This document shows, in pieces, positions 27,443 through 36,177 of a stretch of 64,000 bases of DNA. The translations under genes and the position numbers were made by a program. The notes under the pieces are model-generated. The model did no database searches. It had not been told where the DNA came from and worked only from the letters and a program-made list of their open reading frames with translations. Source of the stretch: CADEED01 sp963839685 (GTDB lineage: Bacteria; Pseudomonadota; Gammaproteobacteria; Steroidobacterales; Steroidobacteraceae); contig CAWIVS010000002.1 in NCBI GenBank assembly GCA_963839685.1, positions 186,001 through 250,000 of the forward strand, read 5' to 3'. Positions within the stretch are counted from its first letter, which is position 1. Each line of letters opens with the position of its first letter.

Positions 27443-28326
27443 TCGGCGATTTCGCCGCAGGTGACGTTCAGGACCGCGGCCGTGAGCGAGCTCGCCCGGT
27501 CCGAGGCGGCGAGGGCCGCGGCATTGGCGATCTCGACCATCTTCGGCATGCGCCGCAGCATGGTCTTTTCGGCAATGCGCGCTTCGAATGCCTCGCGTGT
27601 CACGCCCGCCGCTCGCGCGTGTTCGGCAATGGCTGCCGTCACTCCTGGTGAATCCGGTGATCCCGACGATCGCAGCGTGACGACGCGGATGCCGCGCGGA
27701 CCGAGCTCGATCGCGAGCTGCCGACACAGACCTTCGATGGCCGCGCAGGCAACGCCGAATCCGCCGCTGCCCACGTAGGGCTTGCGCGCGACCTGCGCGG
27801 TGAGCGCCAGGATCACGCCGCTGCCACGCGGCTCCATGTGGCGCGCGGCCGCGGTGGCGGTAAGGAAGTGGGTGCGCATCGCGTTGTCGATGGACATGGC
27901 GAATGCCTCGCGTGTCATCCGGGTGAGCGGCGTTCCCTGTTCACCCCCGAGCCCGATGAGGTTGAACGAGATATCGACATGGCCCGCCTGGCGCACGACT
28001 TCGGCCAGGTGCTTCTCGACCGAATCACGGTCCAGGGCATCGACGCCGGCGGGAATTGCGCTGGCGCCCGCCAGCGTCAGTTCCTGCGCCAGTGCCTGGA
28101 CCCTCTCCGGCGTGCGACCCGCCAGGAACAATTGCGCCCCTTCGCGCGCAAAGACTCGCGACACGCTGCTGCCGATGGCGCCGGCGGCGCCGTAGATCAC
28201 GGCAACCTTTCCGGCTAACAATCCCGTGCGAGGCGAGGAGTCCTGACCGGCCACGGCGCGCGTGGCGACAGGCACCGCAACGGCGGCCCCGGCGGCGAGA
28301 AATTCACGGCGCGACGCGGCTTCCAT
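27439..28326 (-). CDS. Tat-exported short-chain dehydrogenase-like protein with degenerate active site
   Basis: 295 residues. The N-terminus carries a twin-arginine signal (ASRREFLAAGAAVAVPVA). The Rossmann fold has IYGAAGAIGSSVSRVFA for the cofactor and LAGRTPERVQ. Where classical SDRs have Tyr-x3-Lys, this protein has FGVAC (Phe and Cys), and the usual catalytic Ser segment reads LALTAQ. It may therefore be a non-catalytic or altered-chemistry member. GTG 28338, overlapping the DUF899 stop, is an alternative start that adds four residues. It probably shares an operon with the DUF899 gene. Confidence 0.83.
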   Translation of the reverse strand: MEAASRREFLAAGAAVAVPVATRAVAGQDSSPRTGLLAGKVAVIYGAAGAIGSSVSRVFAREGAQLFLAGRTPERVQALAQELTLAGASAIPAGVDALDRDSVEKHLAEVVRQAGHVDISFNLIGLGGEQGTPLTRMTREAFAMSIDNAMRTHFLTATAAARHMEPRGSGVILALTAQVARKPYVGSGGFGVACAAIEGLCRQLAIELGPRGIRVVTLRSSGSPDSPGVTAAIAEHARAAGVTREAFEARIAEKTMLRRMPKMVEIANAAALAASDRASSLTAAVLNVTCGEIAD

Positions 28327-28334
28327 GGCGCGAC

Positions 28335-29094
28335 TCACATGCAGCAGGAAACGGGCGGTGTGTAGCGTCCGTTGGCGGCGACTTCGCCGCCCTTGCCGTA
28401 CATGTTGTGGGGCCGGGCCCAGTCGGTCAGCGAGAAGTGCGGGCCGTGCTCATTACGACCCCTGGGCGTCACTTCGAGGATGCGATAGATGCCGAGAAAA
28501 TCCTCGCCACCGCGCGAGTAGTTCGAATAGGTGTGGAAGACGACCCCGGACTCATCTTTATAGAAGACGCTGTTGCCCGAGATGTCCTCGATACCGGGAT
28601 CGCAGATATCCGAAATTGCAGAACGCGCGGCCGGCGGCCAGGTCCTCGGGTTTGAACGACACGCCGTAGTCGTAGTTGAAGTCCGAGCCGAACGACGAAT
28701 AGAACGGAATGCGCCAGCCCATGCGTTCACGCAGCGCGGTGAGTTCCGGCAGCGTCGCGCGTGCGATGGCCACCACCGACACGTCGTGATTCTCGAGATG
28801 CGGCAGGATGCCTTCGAGGTGATCGACGCCGAGCGCGCAGCCGACGCATTGCAGCGGCTGATCCGGACCCTGCATGACATGCTGCACGAAGAGCTGGCTC
28901 TTGCCCCGGAACAGGTCCGCGAGCGTCACGCGCCCCTGCGCCGAATCGAACTCATAGGTCTTGTCCACCCGGACCCAGGGCAGGGCGCGGCGTTTTTCGC
29001 CCAGCGCGTCCCGCTGCCGGGTGAAGGCCTTTTCTTCGGCAAGCAGTTTCTGACGCTCGGCAACCCATTGCTCACGGGACACGACGCGGTGCAT
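28335..29094 (-). CDS. DUF899 thioredoxin-like protein (frameshifted)
   Basis: 252 residues after removing one base at 28610/28611. The N-terminal half (MHRVVSREQWVAERQKLLAEEKAFTRQRDAL, then GVDHLEGILPHLENHDV) and the C-terminal half (NSVFYKDESGVVFHTYSNYSRG, LEVTPRGRNEHG) are typical of DUF899, a thioredoxin-fold family of unknown function. A CVGC pair sits in the peroxiredoxin-like active-site position. Small gaps and the GTGA overlap suggest co-expression with the exported SDR-like protein. Confidence 0.85.
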
Positions 29095-29261
29095 GGCAGG
29101 CTCCTTCGACGCTGACGTTGCTACCTAATCGATTGGCAAGACAGCAATTCGACATGCCGGTTCAGGTCATCGACGGTGGACGCGCCGAACCGTTGGCCTG
29201 TCGGGCCATTGCGAGGTCGGAAGCAGGCTGAATCATGCGGGCAGGCCCGCGCCGGAAGGCT

Positions 29262-30320
29262 TCAGCCGAGCGCGGCCAGCACCGCGTCACCCATGCGACG
29301 CGTGGTCATGGCCGGACGGCCATGTTCGGCGATGTCCGCGGTGCGCGCGCCGTTCGCGATGCAGCGATCCACCGCCTGCTCGACGGTGTTCGCCTCGTGT
29401 TCGAGCTCCAGTGAATACCGCAGCAGCAGCGCGACGCTGAGGATGGTGCCGATGGGATTCGCAATGCCCTTGCCAGCGATGTCGGGCGCCGAGCCGTGAA
29501 TCGGCTCGTAGAGTCCGCGTTTGCCGCCGCCGAGGGAGGCGGACGGCAGGACACCGAGCGAGCTCGCGAGCATGGCGGCCTCGTCCGTGAGGATGTCGCC
29601 GAACATGTTTTCGGTCAGCAGCACGTCGAAGTCGCGCGGGCGCTTCAGCAGGTGCATGGCGGCCGAATCCACCAGCATGTGCTCGATGTTCACGTCCGGA
29701 TACTCGCGCCGCACGATGTGTTCGCTGACTTCGCGCCACAGCCGGGAAGTTTCGAGCACGTTGGACTTGTCGATGGAAACGATCTTCTTGCGCCGGCGCA
29801 TCGCCAGCCGTCCGGCAACGCGCGTGATGCGCTCGATTTCCGGCACCGAGTAGCTGCACAGGTCACTGGCGCTATAGGCGTCGCGCTTTTTTTCACCGAA
29901 GTAGATCCCGCCGGTGAGCTCGCGCACGAAGATGAGGTCCACGCCATCGAGGACTTCCGGCTTGAGCACCGAGGCATCGCGCAGCGCCGGGTGCAACATG
30001 ATCGGCCGCAGGTTCGCGTACACGCCGAGCTCGCGGCGCAGGCGCAGCAGGCCCTGCTCGGGACGAACCGCGGCTGAGGGTGCCCACTTCGGCCCGCCGA
30101 TGGCGCCTAACAACACGGCGTCGGCCGCGAGGCATTCGTCGAGTGTCGCCTGGGGCAGCGGATCGCCGGTGAGATCGATGGCGGCGCCGCCGAATGGTGC
30201 GGCCTGCAGGGAGAACTCGTGGCCGAATTTCTGCGCCACTCGTTCCAGCACGCGTACGCCTTCCGCGACGACTTCGGGGCCGATGCCATCGCCCGCGATG
30301 ACCGCTATCTTTGCTTTCAA
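29262..30320 (-). CDS. leuB: 3-isopropylmalate dehydrogenase
   Basis: 352 residues from TTG 30320, which gives the family N-terminus KAKIAVIAGDGIGPEV and has GAAGG-like SD sequence 7 bases upstream; the open frame upstream is not conserved. It has LLGAIGGPKW, the substrate-binding LRRELGVYANLRP, RELTGGIYFG, DKSNVLETSRLWRE, and LTENMFGDILTDEAAML. Oxidatively decarboxylates 3-isopropylmalate with NAD. Last gene of the ilvC-leu operon, followed by 167 bp without a clear terminator. Confidence 0.95.
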   Translation of the reverse strand: MKAKIAVIAGDGIGPEVVAEGVRVLERVAQKFGHEFSLQAAPFGGAAIDLTGDPLPQATLDECLAADAVLLGAIGGPKWAPSAAVRPEQGLLRLRRELGVYANLRPIMLHPALRDASVLKPEVLDGVDLIFVRELTGGIYFGEKKRDAYSASDLCSYSVPEIERITRVAGRLAMRRRKKIVSIDKSNVLETSRLWREVSEHIVRREYPDVNIEHMLVDSAAMHLLKRPRDFDVLLTENMFGDILTDEAAMLASSLGVLPSASLGGGKRGLYEPIHGSAPDIAGKGIANPIGTILSVALLLRYSLELEHEANTVEQAVDRCIANGARTADIAEHGRPAMTTRRMGDAVLAALG

Positions 30321-30330
30321 CCAGTTGCCT

Positions 30331-30906
30331 TCATCGGTGCGCCTGCTCGTACGCCGAGATGGCGTCACTCTGCGACAGCAGGTAGCCAAGCTCGTCGACA
30401 CCATTGAGCAGACAGTAGCGTGCGAATCCTTCCAGCGGGAATTTCACCGAGGTGCCGTCGGGCAACGTGAGCGTCGAGCTCTGCACGTCGATGGTGAGCT
30501 CGGCGCCCGGGTTCGCGAACAACCAGGCATGTGTCTGCTCGTCGACGACCACCGGCAGCAATCCGTTCTTCAGGCAGTTGGTGCGGAAGATGTCGGCGAA
30601 TTCGGTGCTCACCACGGCCTCGAAGCCGAAATCCTGCAGGGCCCACGGCGCATGTTCACGCGACGAGCCGCAGCCGATGTTGCGGCCGGCAACGAGGATG
30701 CGTGCGCCCGCAGCTTCCGGCCGGTTGAGGGGAAACTCCGGCTTCGGATTGCCGGCGGCGTCATAACGCCAGTCCGCGAACAGGTGTTTGCCGAAACCGG
30801 CCTTGGAAGTCGCGGTCAGGAATCGCGCGGGAATGATCTGGTCGGTGTCGATGTTGGTCGCGGGCAGGACGACCGTGCGGGAGCGTATCTGGGTGACGGC
30901 TGGCAT
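30331..30906 (-). CDS. leuD: 3-isopropylmalate dehydratase small subunit
   Basis: 191 residues. Swivelling domain that completes the LeuC active site. It has NIDTDQIIPARFL, the conserved GCGSSREHAPWAL, and FADIFRTNCLKNGLLPV. The start ATG 30906 directly abuts the leuC stop, so it is co-translated with leuC. Intact. Confidence 0.96.
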   Translation of the reverse strand: MPAVTQIRSRTVVLPATNIDTDQIIPARFLTATSKAGFGKHLFADWRYDAAGNPKPEFPLNRPEAAGARILVAGRNIGCGSSREHAPWALQDFGFEAVVSTEFADIFRTNCLKNGLLPVVVDEQTHAWLFANPGAELTIDVQSSTLTLPDGTSVKFPLEGFARYCLLNGVDELGYLLSQSDAISAYEQAHR

Positions 30907-32313
30907 CTAATTGGTGAATTCGCGCGGATCGGTGACACGTCCGCGAATCGCGGAGGCGGCGGCGGTTTCGGGACTCGCCAGCAGGGTGCGCGCACCGACG
31001 CCCTGGCGGCCTTCGAAGTTTCTGTTGCTGGTGCTGATGGAATACTGACCGGCGGGTACCAGGTCGCCATTCATCCCCAGGCACATTGAGCAACCGCTCT
31101 CGCGCCACTCCGCGCCAGCGTCCAGGAATACCCGGTCCAGGCCCTCGGCCTCCGCGGCACGCTTGACGGTCTGCGAGCCGGGCACCACCAGCATCTTCAC
31201 GCCCTTGGCCAGCTTCTGTCCGCGCAGAACCCGAGCGGCATTGCGCAGGTCGGAGAGGCGGCCGTTGGTGCAGCTGCCGACGAATACATTGTTCACCGGC
31301 ACGTCGCGAATCGACTCACCGGCCTTGAGCCCCATGTAGGCAAGCGCCTTCTGGAACAGCGCATCTCCCTGCGCGGGAACATTCCCCGTGACGGGCGCGA
31401 CCATCCCCGGATGGGTGCCATAGGTGACCATGGGCACGAGCGATGCCGCATCGATCTCCACGCTGCGGTCGAAAACCGCATCGGCATCACTCGGTAATCG
31501 CTTCCAGCGCTCGAGCGCGCGCTCCCAGGCGGCGCCCTTGGGCGCGCGTGGCGTGTTCGCGAGATACGTAAAGGTGGTCGCATCGGGGGCGATCATGCCG
31601 GCGCGTGCGCCGGCCTCGATGGACATGTTGCACACCGTCATGCGCTCATCCATGGAGAGCGCCGAAATGGCGGGGCCGCGAAATTCCAGCACGTGACCGG
31701 TGCCGCCCGAGACGCCGATCCTGCCGATGATGGCGAGGATGAGGTCCTTGGCCGTGACACCCGGCGGCAGATGGTTGACCACGTTGATGGCGAAGGTTTT
31801 CGGCCTGCGCTGCAGCAGGCACTGCGTCGCGAGCACGTGACCCACTTCGGTGGTGCCGATGCCGAAGGCGAGGGCGCCGAATGCCCCATGCGTCGAAGTA
31901 TGCGAGTCGCCGCAGACAATGGTCTTGCCCGGTTGGGTCAGCCCCAGCTCGGGACCGATGATGTGCACGATGCCGCGCCGGCTGTCCTGCAGGTTGAACA
32001 GCTCGACGCCGAATTCGCGCGCGTTGATCTCCAGCTGCTGCACCTGGCGCGCGGCCGAGTCGATGGCGATCGGCACGCCACCGAACACCTGCTCGGTGCG
32101 CGTCGGCGTGGAGTGGTCCATGGTGGCAAGCGTCAGGTCGGGACGGCGCAGCTTGATGCCGCGATTGCGCAGCTCCGTGTACGCCTGTGGCGTCGTCACC
32201 TCGTGCGTCAGATGCAGATCGATGAACAGTACGGCGGGAGTCTCGTCAGTCTCGGGCACGACCACATGGTCGTCCCAGACTTTCTCGAACATGGTTTTTG
32301 GTGCGGTGCTCAT
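30907..32313 (-). CDS. leuC: 3-isopropylmalate dehydratase large subunit
   Basis: 468 residues from ATG 32313. An aconitase-family 4Fe-4S enzyme isomerising 2- to 3-isopropylmalate. Cluster cysteines are visible in VFVGSCTNGRLSD and CSMCLGMNGD. Other blocks are IDLHLTHEVTTPQAY, CGDSHTSTHGAFGALAFGIGTTEVGHVLATQ and SNRNFEGRQG. It starts 5 bp after the ilvE stop. Intact frame. Confidence 0.96.
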   Translation of the reverse strand: MSTAPKTMFEKVWDDHVVVPETDETPAVLFIDLHLTHEVTTPQAYTELRNRGIKLRRPDLTLATMDHSTPTRTEQVFGGVPIAIDSAARQVQQLEINAREFGVELFNLQDSRRGIVHIIGPELGLTQPGKTIVCGDSHTSTHGAFGALAFGIGTTEVGHVLATQCLLQRRPKTFAINVVNHLPPGVTAKDLILAIIGRIGVSGGTGHVLEFRGPAISALSMDERMTVCNMSIEAGARAGMIAPDATTFTYLANTPRAPKGAAWERALERWKRLPSDADAVFDRSVEIDAASLVPMVTYGTHPGMVAPVTGNVPAQGDALFQKALAYMGLKAGESIRDVPVNNVFVGSCTNGRLSDLRNAARVLRGQKLAKGVKMLVVPGSQTVKRAAEAEGLDRVFLDAGAEWRESGCSMCLGMNGDLVPAGQYSISTSNRNFEGRQGVGARTLLASPETAAASAIRGRVTDPREFTN

Positions 32314-32318
32314 TGGGC

Positions 32319-33275
32319 TCAACCCGCGACGGCGGCCCTCGGCGCATTCATGTCCACGTAGTCGAGCCAGCCCCACTTGTCCTGGGTCTTGCCCTGCACC
32401 AGTCCGAAGTAGGCGGCCTGCAGCTTGGCGGTGATGGGACCGCGTTTGCCGTTGCCGATCTGGATGGCATCGACGGATCGGATGGCCTCGACCTCGGTGG
32501 CGGTACCGGTGAAGAACAGCTCGTCGGCCAGGTAGAGCATCTCGCGCGGGATCGCGATCTCGCGCACCTCGATTCCCATGTCCTTCGCCAGTGTCATCAC
32601 GGTGTGACGCGTGATGCCATTGAGCAGCGAGTGCGCAATTCCCGGGGTGTACAACACATCGTCCTTGATGAGGAACAGGTTCTCGCCGGCGCCTTCACTC
32701 ACGGTGCCATCGGCCGACAGGCCGATGCCCTCGACGAATCCGAGGCGCTTGGCCTCGAGACCGATGAGCTGGCTCGACAGGTAATTCCCGCCGGCCTTCG
32801 CCATGGCGGGAATGGTATTCGGCGCCACGCGCTGCCAGGACGACACGCACACATCGACCCCTTCGTCTTCGGCCGCGCCCAGATACTTGCCCCATTCCCA
32901 GGCCGCGATGGCGACTTCGATCGGCGGCTCGATCTTTGGCACCACGCCGGCCTCACCATAACCACGGAATGCCACCGGGCGCAGGTAAGCGCCACGCGCC
33001 AGGCCGTTCTGGGAGATCACTTCACGGCAGCCGTGATTGATCTGGTCCTCGCTGAAGGGCAGGTTGATGCGGTAGATCTTGGCCGAGTCGAACAGCCGGC
33101 GCGTGTGCTCGCGCAGCCTGAAAATCGCCGGTCCACGCGGCGTTTCGTAGGCGCGCACGCCCTCGAATACCGAGGAGCCGTAGTGCAGCGCGTGTGACAG
33201 CACGTGTACCGTGGCCTTTTCCCACGGGACCAGCTTGCCGTTGAACCAGATGTACTTCGTTGCAGGTATGGGCAT
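32319..33275 (-). CDS. ilvE: Branched-chain amino acid aminotransferase
   Basis: 318 residues from ATG 33275 with GGAG 9 bases upstream. Fold-type IV PLP enzyme catalysing the last transamination to Ile, Val and Leu. It has YIWFNGKLVPWEKATVHVLSHALHYG, YLRPVAFRGYG, AKAGGNYLSSQLIGLEAKRLGF and SEGAGENLFLI. It sits between leuA and leuC, placing the final common step of all three pathways within the operon. Confidence 0.95.
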   Translation of the reverse strand: MPIPATKYIWFNGKLVPWEKATVHVLSHALHYGSSVFEGVRAYETPRGPAIFRLREHTRRLFDSAKIYRINLPFSEDQINHGCREVISQNGLARGAYLRPVAFRGYGEAGVVPKIEPPIEVAIAAWEWGKYLGAAEDEGVDVCVSSWQRVAPNTIPAMAKAGGNYLSSQLIGLEAKRLGFVEGIGLSADGTVSEGAGENLFLIKDDVLYTPGIAHSLLNGITRHTVMTLAKDMGIEVREIAIPREMLYLADELFFTGTATEVEAIRSVDAIQIGNGKRGPITAKLQAAYFGLVQGKTQDKWGWLDYVDMNAPRAAVAG

Positions 33276-33294
33276 GAAAGATGCTCCGAAAAAA

Positions 33295-34860
33295 TTACAT
33301 GGCCTGCGCAACGCGCGTGCGGGCGAGCGCGCCTTGTGCGAGTTCGATGCGATTGATCACTTCGAGGAAGGCCTGGGTCGCGGACTCGACGATGTTGGTG
33401 CTGACGCTCGAGCCGCGATAAGTGCGCTGATTGTACTCCACATAGACCAGCGCCTCGCCCTGGGCGTCTTCGCCCGCCGAGACGCTGCGCACTTCGAATT
33501 TGCGCAGCACGACATCGACGCGGGTGGCGCGCTCGATGGCTTTGAATGCCGCGTCGACCGGTCCGTCACCGGCGGCGCTCATTTCAATCTCGCGACCATC
33601 GCTGTGACCGAGACGCACCGTGGCCTCGGCAGCCCCCTGTCCTTTGGAATTCGGGCCGTCGGACTGGGTGCGCAGGTTCTTCAGCGACCAGGGTCCGACC
33701 GCGCTGTGCTCGGCCTGCAGCACCAGCGCTTCGATGTCGCCGTCGTACAGTTCCTTCTTCTTGTCCGCGAGCGCCTTGAACTCTTCGAATACTCGCGCGA
33801 ATTCGACCTCGTCGAGTTCGAAGCCCAGTTCCTTGATGCGTTCACGCAGTGCATGACGTCCGCTGTGTTTGCCCAATACCAGGGCGGAGCGTGACAGGCC
33901 GACATCCTGCGGACGCATGATCTCGTAGGTGGAGTGATGCCTGAGCATGCCGTGCTGGTGGATGCCCGATTCGTGGGCGAAGGCGTTTTCGCCGACGATG
34001 GCCTTGTTGCGCGGTATCGGCAGGCCGACGATGTTCGACAGCATGCGCGAGGTCGGATACAGGCGCGTGGTGTTGATGCCGGTCTCGAGATTGAAGAAGG
34101 CATCACGGGTCTTCAGCGCCATGACGACTTCTTCGAGCGAGCAATTGCCGGCGCGTTCGCCGATGCCGTTGATGGTGCATTCGATCTGGCGTGCGCCCGC
34201 AACCACCGCGGTGAGACTGTTGGCGACCGCCATGCCGAGATCGTCGTGGCAATGCACCGATAGCCGCACCTTGTCGATACCGCGCACGTTCTTGCGCAGG
34301 TAGCGGAACAGCTCGGCGAACTCATCGGGCACCGTGTAACCCACCGTGTCCGGGATGTTTACCGTGGTCGCGCCGGCTTCGATGACGGCTTCCACCACCT
34401 GGGTGAGGAAATCGAGCTCGGTGCGCGAGGCATCTTCGGGCGAGAATTCCACGTCATCGCAGAACTCGCGCGCGATCTTCACGCCGTCGACCGCGGCCTT
34501 GATGATCTCTTCCTGGGCCATGTTGAGCTTGTACTGGCGATGGATGGCGCTGGTCGCGAGGAACACGTGGATGCGATGTCTGGGCGCCACTTTCAGTGCC
34601 TGGGCGGCGAGCTCGATGTCACCGCGACTGCAGCGCGCGAGGCCGCAGATGACCGGGCCCTGCACCTCGCGCGCCACCGCGTTGACACTCTCCCAGTCGC
34701 CGCGCGAGGCGGCCGGGAAGCCGGCCTCGATGACATCCACGCCGAGATCCGCCAGCGCGCGTGCCACGCGCAGTTTCTCCGGCTGCGCCATGCTGCAGCC
34801 CGGCGATTGTTCGCCGTCGCGCAGCGTCGTGTCGAAGATCATCACTCGTTCGCGTGACAT
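33295..34860 (-). CDS. leuA: 2-isopropylmalate synthase
   Basis: 521 residues, first committed step of leucine synthesis. The catalytic barrel has IFDTTLRDGEQSPGCSM, AGFPAASRGDWESV, and metal-binding SVHCHDDLGMAVANSL. A linker carries HESGIHQHGMLRHHSTYEIM. The C-terminal regulatory domain (from about residue 390) binds leucine for feedback. Located 24 bp downstream of ilvC. Intact. Confidence 0.96.
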   Translation of the reverse strand: MSRERVMIFDTTLRDGEQSPGCSMAQPEKLRVARALADLGVDVIEAGFPAASRGDWESVNAVAREVQGPVICGLARCSRGDIELAAQALKVAPRHRIHVFLATSAIHRQYKLNMAQEEIIKAAVDGVKIAREFCDDVEFSPEDASRTELDFLTQVVEAVIEAGATTVNIPDTVGYTVPDEFAELFRYLRKNVRGIDKVRLSVHCHDDLGMAVANSLTAVVAGARQIECTINGIGERAGNCSLEEVVMALKTRDAFFNLETGINTTRLYPTSRMLSNIVGLPIPRNKAIVGENAFAHESGIHQHGMLRHHSTYEIMRPQDVGLSRSALVLGKHSGRHALRERIKELGFELDEVEFARVFEEFKALADKKKELYDGDIEALVLQAEHSAVGPWSLKNLRTQSDGPNSKGQGAAEATVRLGHSDGREIEMSAAGDGPVDAAFKAIERATRVDVVLRKFEVRSVSAGEDAQGEALVYVEYNQRTYRGSSVSTNIVESATQAFLEVINRIELAQGALARTRVAQAM

Positions 34861-34884
34861 AGGGGCTCCTCGTTGCGAGGTGGA

Positions 34885-35883
34885 CTAGCTGCGACCTTGC
34901 TCCAGCCACGGCATGCGCGCCCGCAGCTGCTTGCCGACGACTTCGAGCTGGTGATCGAGATCCGCCTGCATGAGCTTGTTGTACTCGGGACGCCCGGCGG
35001 CGTTTTCCTTGATCCACTGCTTGGCGAACTTGCCCTTCTGGATTTCCCTGAGGATCTTGCCCATCTCCTTCTTGGTCTTGTCGTTGACGATGCGCGGGCC
35101 GCGCGTCAGGTCGCCGTACTTGGCGGTGTCGGAGATGAACTTGTGCATCTTGGTGAGGCCGCCTTCGTGCAGCAGGTCGACGATCAGCTTCAGTTCGTGC
35201 AGGCACTCGTAATAGGCGACTTCGGGCTGATAGCCAGCCTCGACCAGGGTTTCGAACCCCTTGAGCACCAGGTCGCTGGTGCCGCCGCACAGCACGGCCT
35301 GTTCGCCGAACAGATCCGTCTCGGTTTCTTCCGCGAAGGTGGTCTCGAGCACGCCGCCGCGGGTGCCGCCAATGCCGTGACCGTAAGCGAGGGCCTTGGC
35401 GAACGCGTTGCCGGTCGCGTCCTGGTAGACCGCGATCAGCGAAGGCACGCCGCGACCTTGCTGATACTGGCGGCGCACGAGATCGCCCGGACCCTTGGGC
35501 GCGATCAGCACCACGTCGAGATCCTTGCGCGGCTTGATCTGCTTGAAGTGAATGTTGAAGCCGTGCGCGAACAGCAGCGTCGCGCCCTTCTTCAATGAAT
35601 CCTTGACCTGCGCGTACAGATCCTTCTGCGCCAGGTCCGGCACCAGCATGGCAACCAGGTCGGCATCTTTCGCTGCCGCCACCGGCTCGGCGACCTTGAG
35701 TCCGTCGCGTCTGGCCTTCTTCCAGCTGTCGCCGTTCTTGCGCACGCCAACCACCACGTCGTGGCCGCTGTCGGAAAGATTCAGCGCATGCGCACGGCCC
35801 TGGCTGCCATAGCCCAGGATGGCGATCCGGGCCTTCTTGAGCGCCTTCCTGTCTACGTCTTTGCCCGAATACAGCTTGGTCAT
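34885..35883 (-). CDS. ilvC: Ketol-acid reductoisomerase (class I)
   Basis: 332 residues from ATG 35883 (MTKLYSGKDVD). The NADPH-binding fold has ILGYGSQGRAHALNLSDSGHDV. The knotted C-terminal domain has ETTFAEETETDLFGEQAVLCGG and ECLHELKLIVDLLHEGG, which provide Mg ligands. It acts in both the isoleucine and valine pathways. First structural gene after the attenuator at 35918-35959. Confidence 0.96.
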   Translation of the reverse strand: MTKLYSGKDVDRKALKKARIAILGYGSQGRAHALNLSDSGHDVVVGVRKNGDSWKKARRDGLKVAEPVAAAKDADLVAMLVPDLAQKDLYAQVKDSLKKGATLLFAHGFNIHFKQIKPRKDLDVVLIAPKGPGDLVRRQYQQGRGVPSLIAVYQDATGNAFAKALAYGHGIGGTRGGVLETTFAEETETDLFGEQAVLCGGTSDLVLKGFETLVEAGYQPEVAYYECLHELKLIVDLLHEGGLTKMHKFISDTAKYGDLTRGPRIVNDKTKKEMGKILREIQKGKFAKQWIKENAAGRPEYNKLMQADLDHQLEVVGKQLRARMPWLEQGRS

Positions 35884-35917
35884 TGTCGACTCCATTACCT
35901 TTTCAGAAGTTCACGAG

Positions 35918-35959
35918 AAAAAACCCCGCATCGGCTCAGTGGCCGGTGCGGGGTTTTTG
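35918..35959 (-). terminator. Intrinsic terminator/attenuator in the ilvC leader
   Basis: On the minus strand, ACCCCGCA pairs with TGCGGGGT (35954-35947 and 35930-35923), with inner CGG/CCG pairing, followed by six T residues. It lies 35 bp before the ilvC start and 28 bp after a Leu/Val/Ile-rich leader peptide, the layout of transcription attenuation. Forward-strand A and T runs on either side make it also foldable the other way. Confidence 0.8.
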
Positions 35960-35986
35960 GTGTTTTGCCTTGTAGTTGCTAACGCT

Positions 35987-36067
35987 TCAGGCAGGCATCC
36001 CGCACCGGCTGCTGATAAGCAGCAGCGGAAGGGATACGAGAACGTCGCTGACGGTTCTGGCCTGCAT
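35987..36067 (-). CDS. ilv-leu leader peptide
   Basis: A 26-residue peptide from ATG 36067, MQARTVSDVLVSLPLLLISS plus six residues. Four Leu, two Val and one Ile are clustered in codons 9-18. This precedes an intrinsic terminator and then ilvC. Ribosome stalling at these codons when branched-chain aminoacyl-tRNA is scarce would favour antitermination (established mechanism for ilv and leu leaders; applied here by inference). It is much shorter than the enclosing open frame, whose upstream part carries no such codons. Confidence 0.72.
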   Translation of the reverse strand: MQARTVSDVLVSLPLLLISSRCGMPA

Positions 36068-36079
36068 ACAATGCTCGCG

Positions 36080-36109
36080 ATAGCACCACAGGTGTTTGGC
36101 GATTGTCAA
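36080..36109 (-). promoter_or_regulatory. Predicted ilv-leu promoter
   Basis: Minus strand: perfect -35 TTGACA (36109-36104), 18-bp spacer, -10 TGCTAT (36085-36080). The start site would fall only about 6 nt before the leader ATG, so either the leader is nearly leaderless or a second promoter exists. Confidence 0.5.
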
Positions 36110-36177
36110 CGACACTTGTTTGAAAGAAGGGGCGTGTGCCTGAGCGCGTAGGCCTTCGAATACCTTAAGATTTTGCT

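Noticed and set aside
29095..29261. Possible terminator after leuB
   Set aside because: Only a GCGGGC/GCCCGC stem with a two-base loop and no T-tract is visible; I cannot support a terminator.
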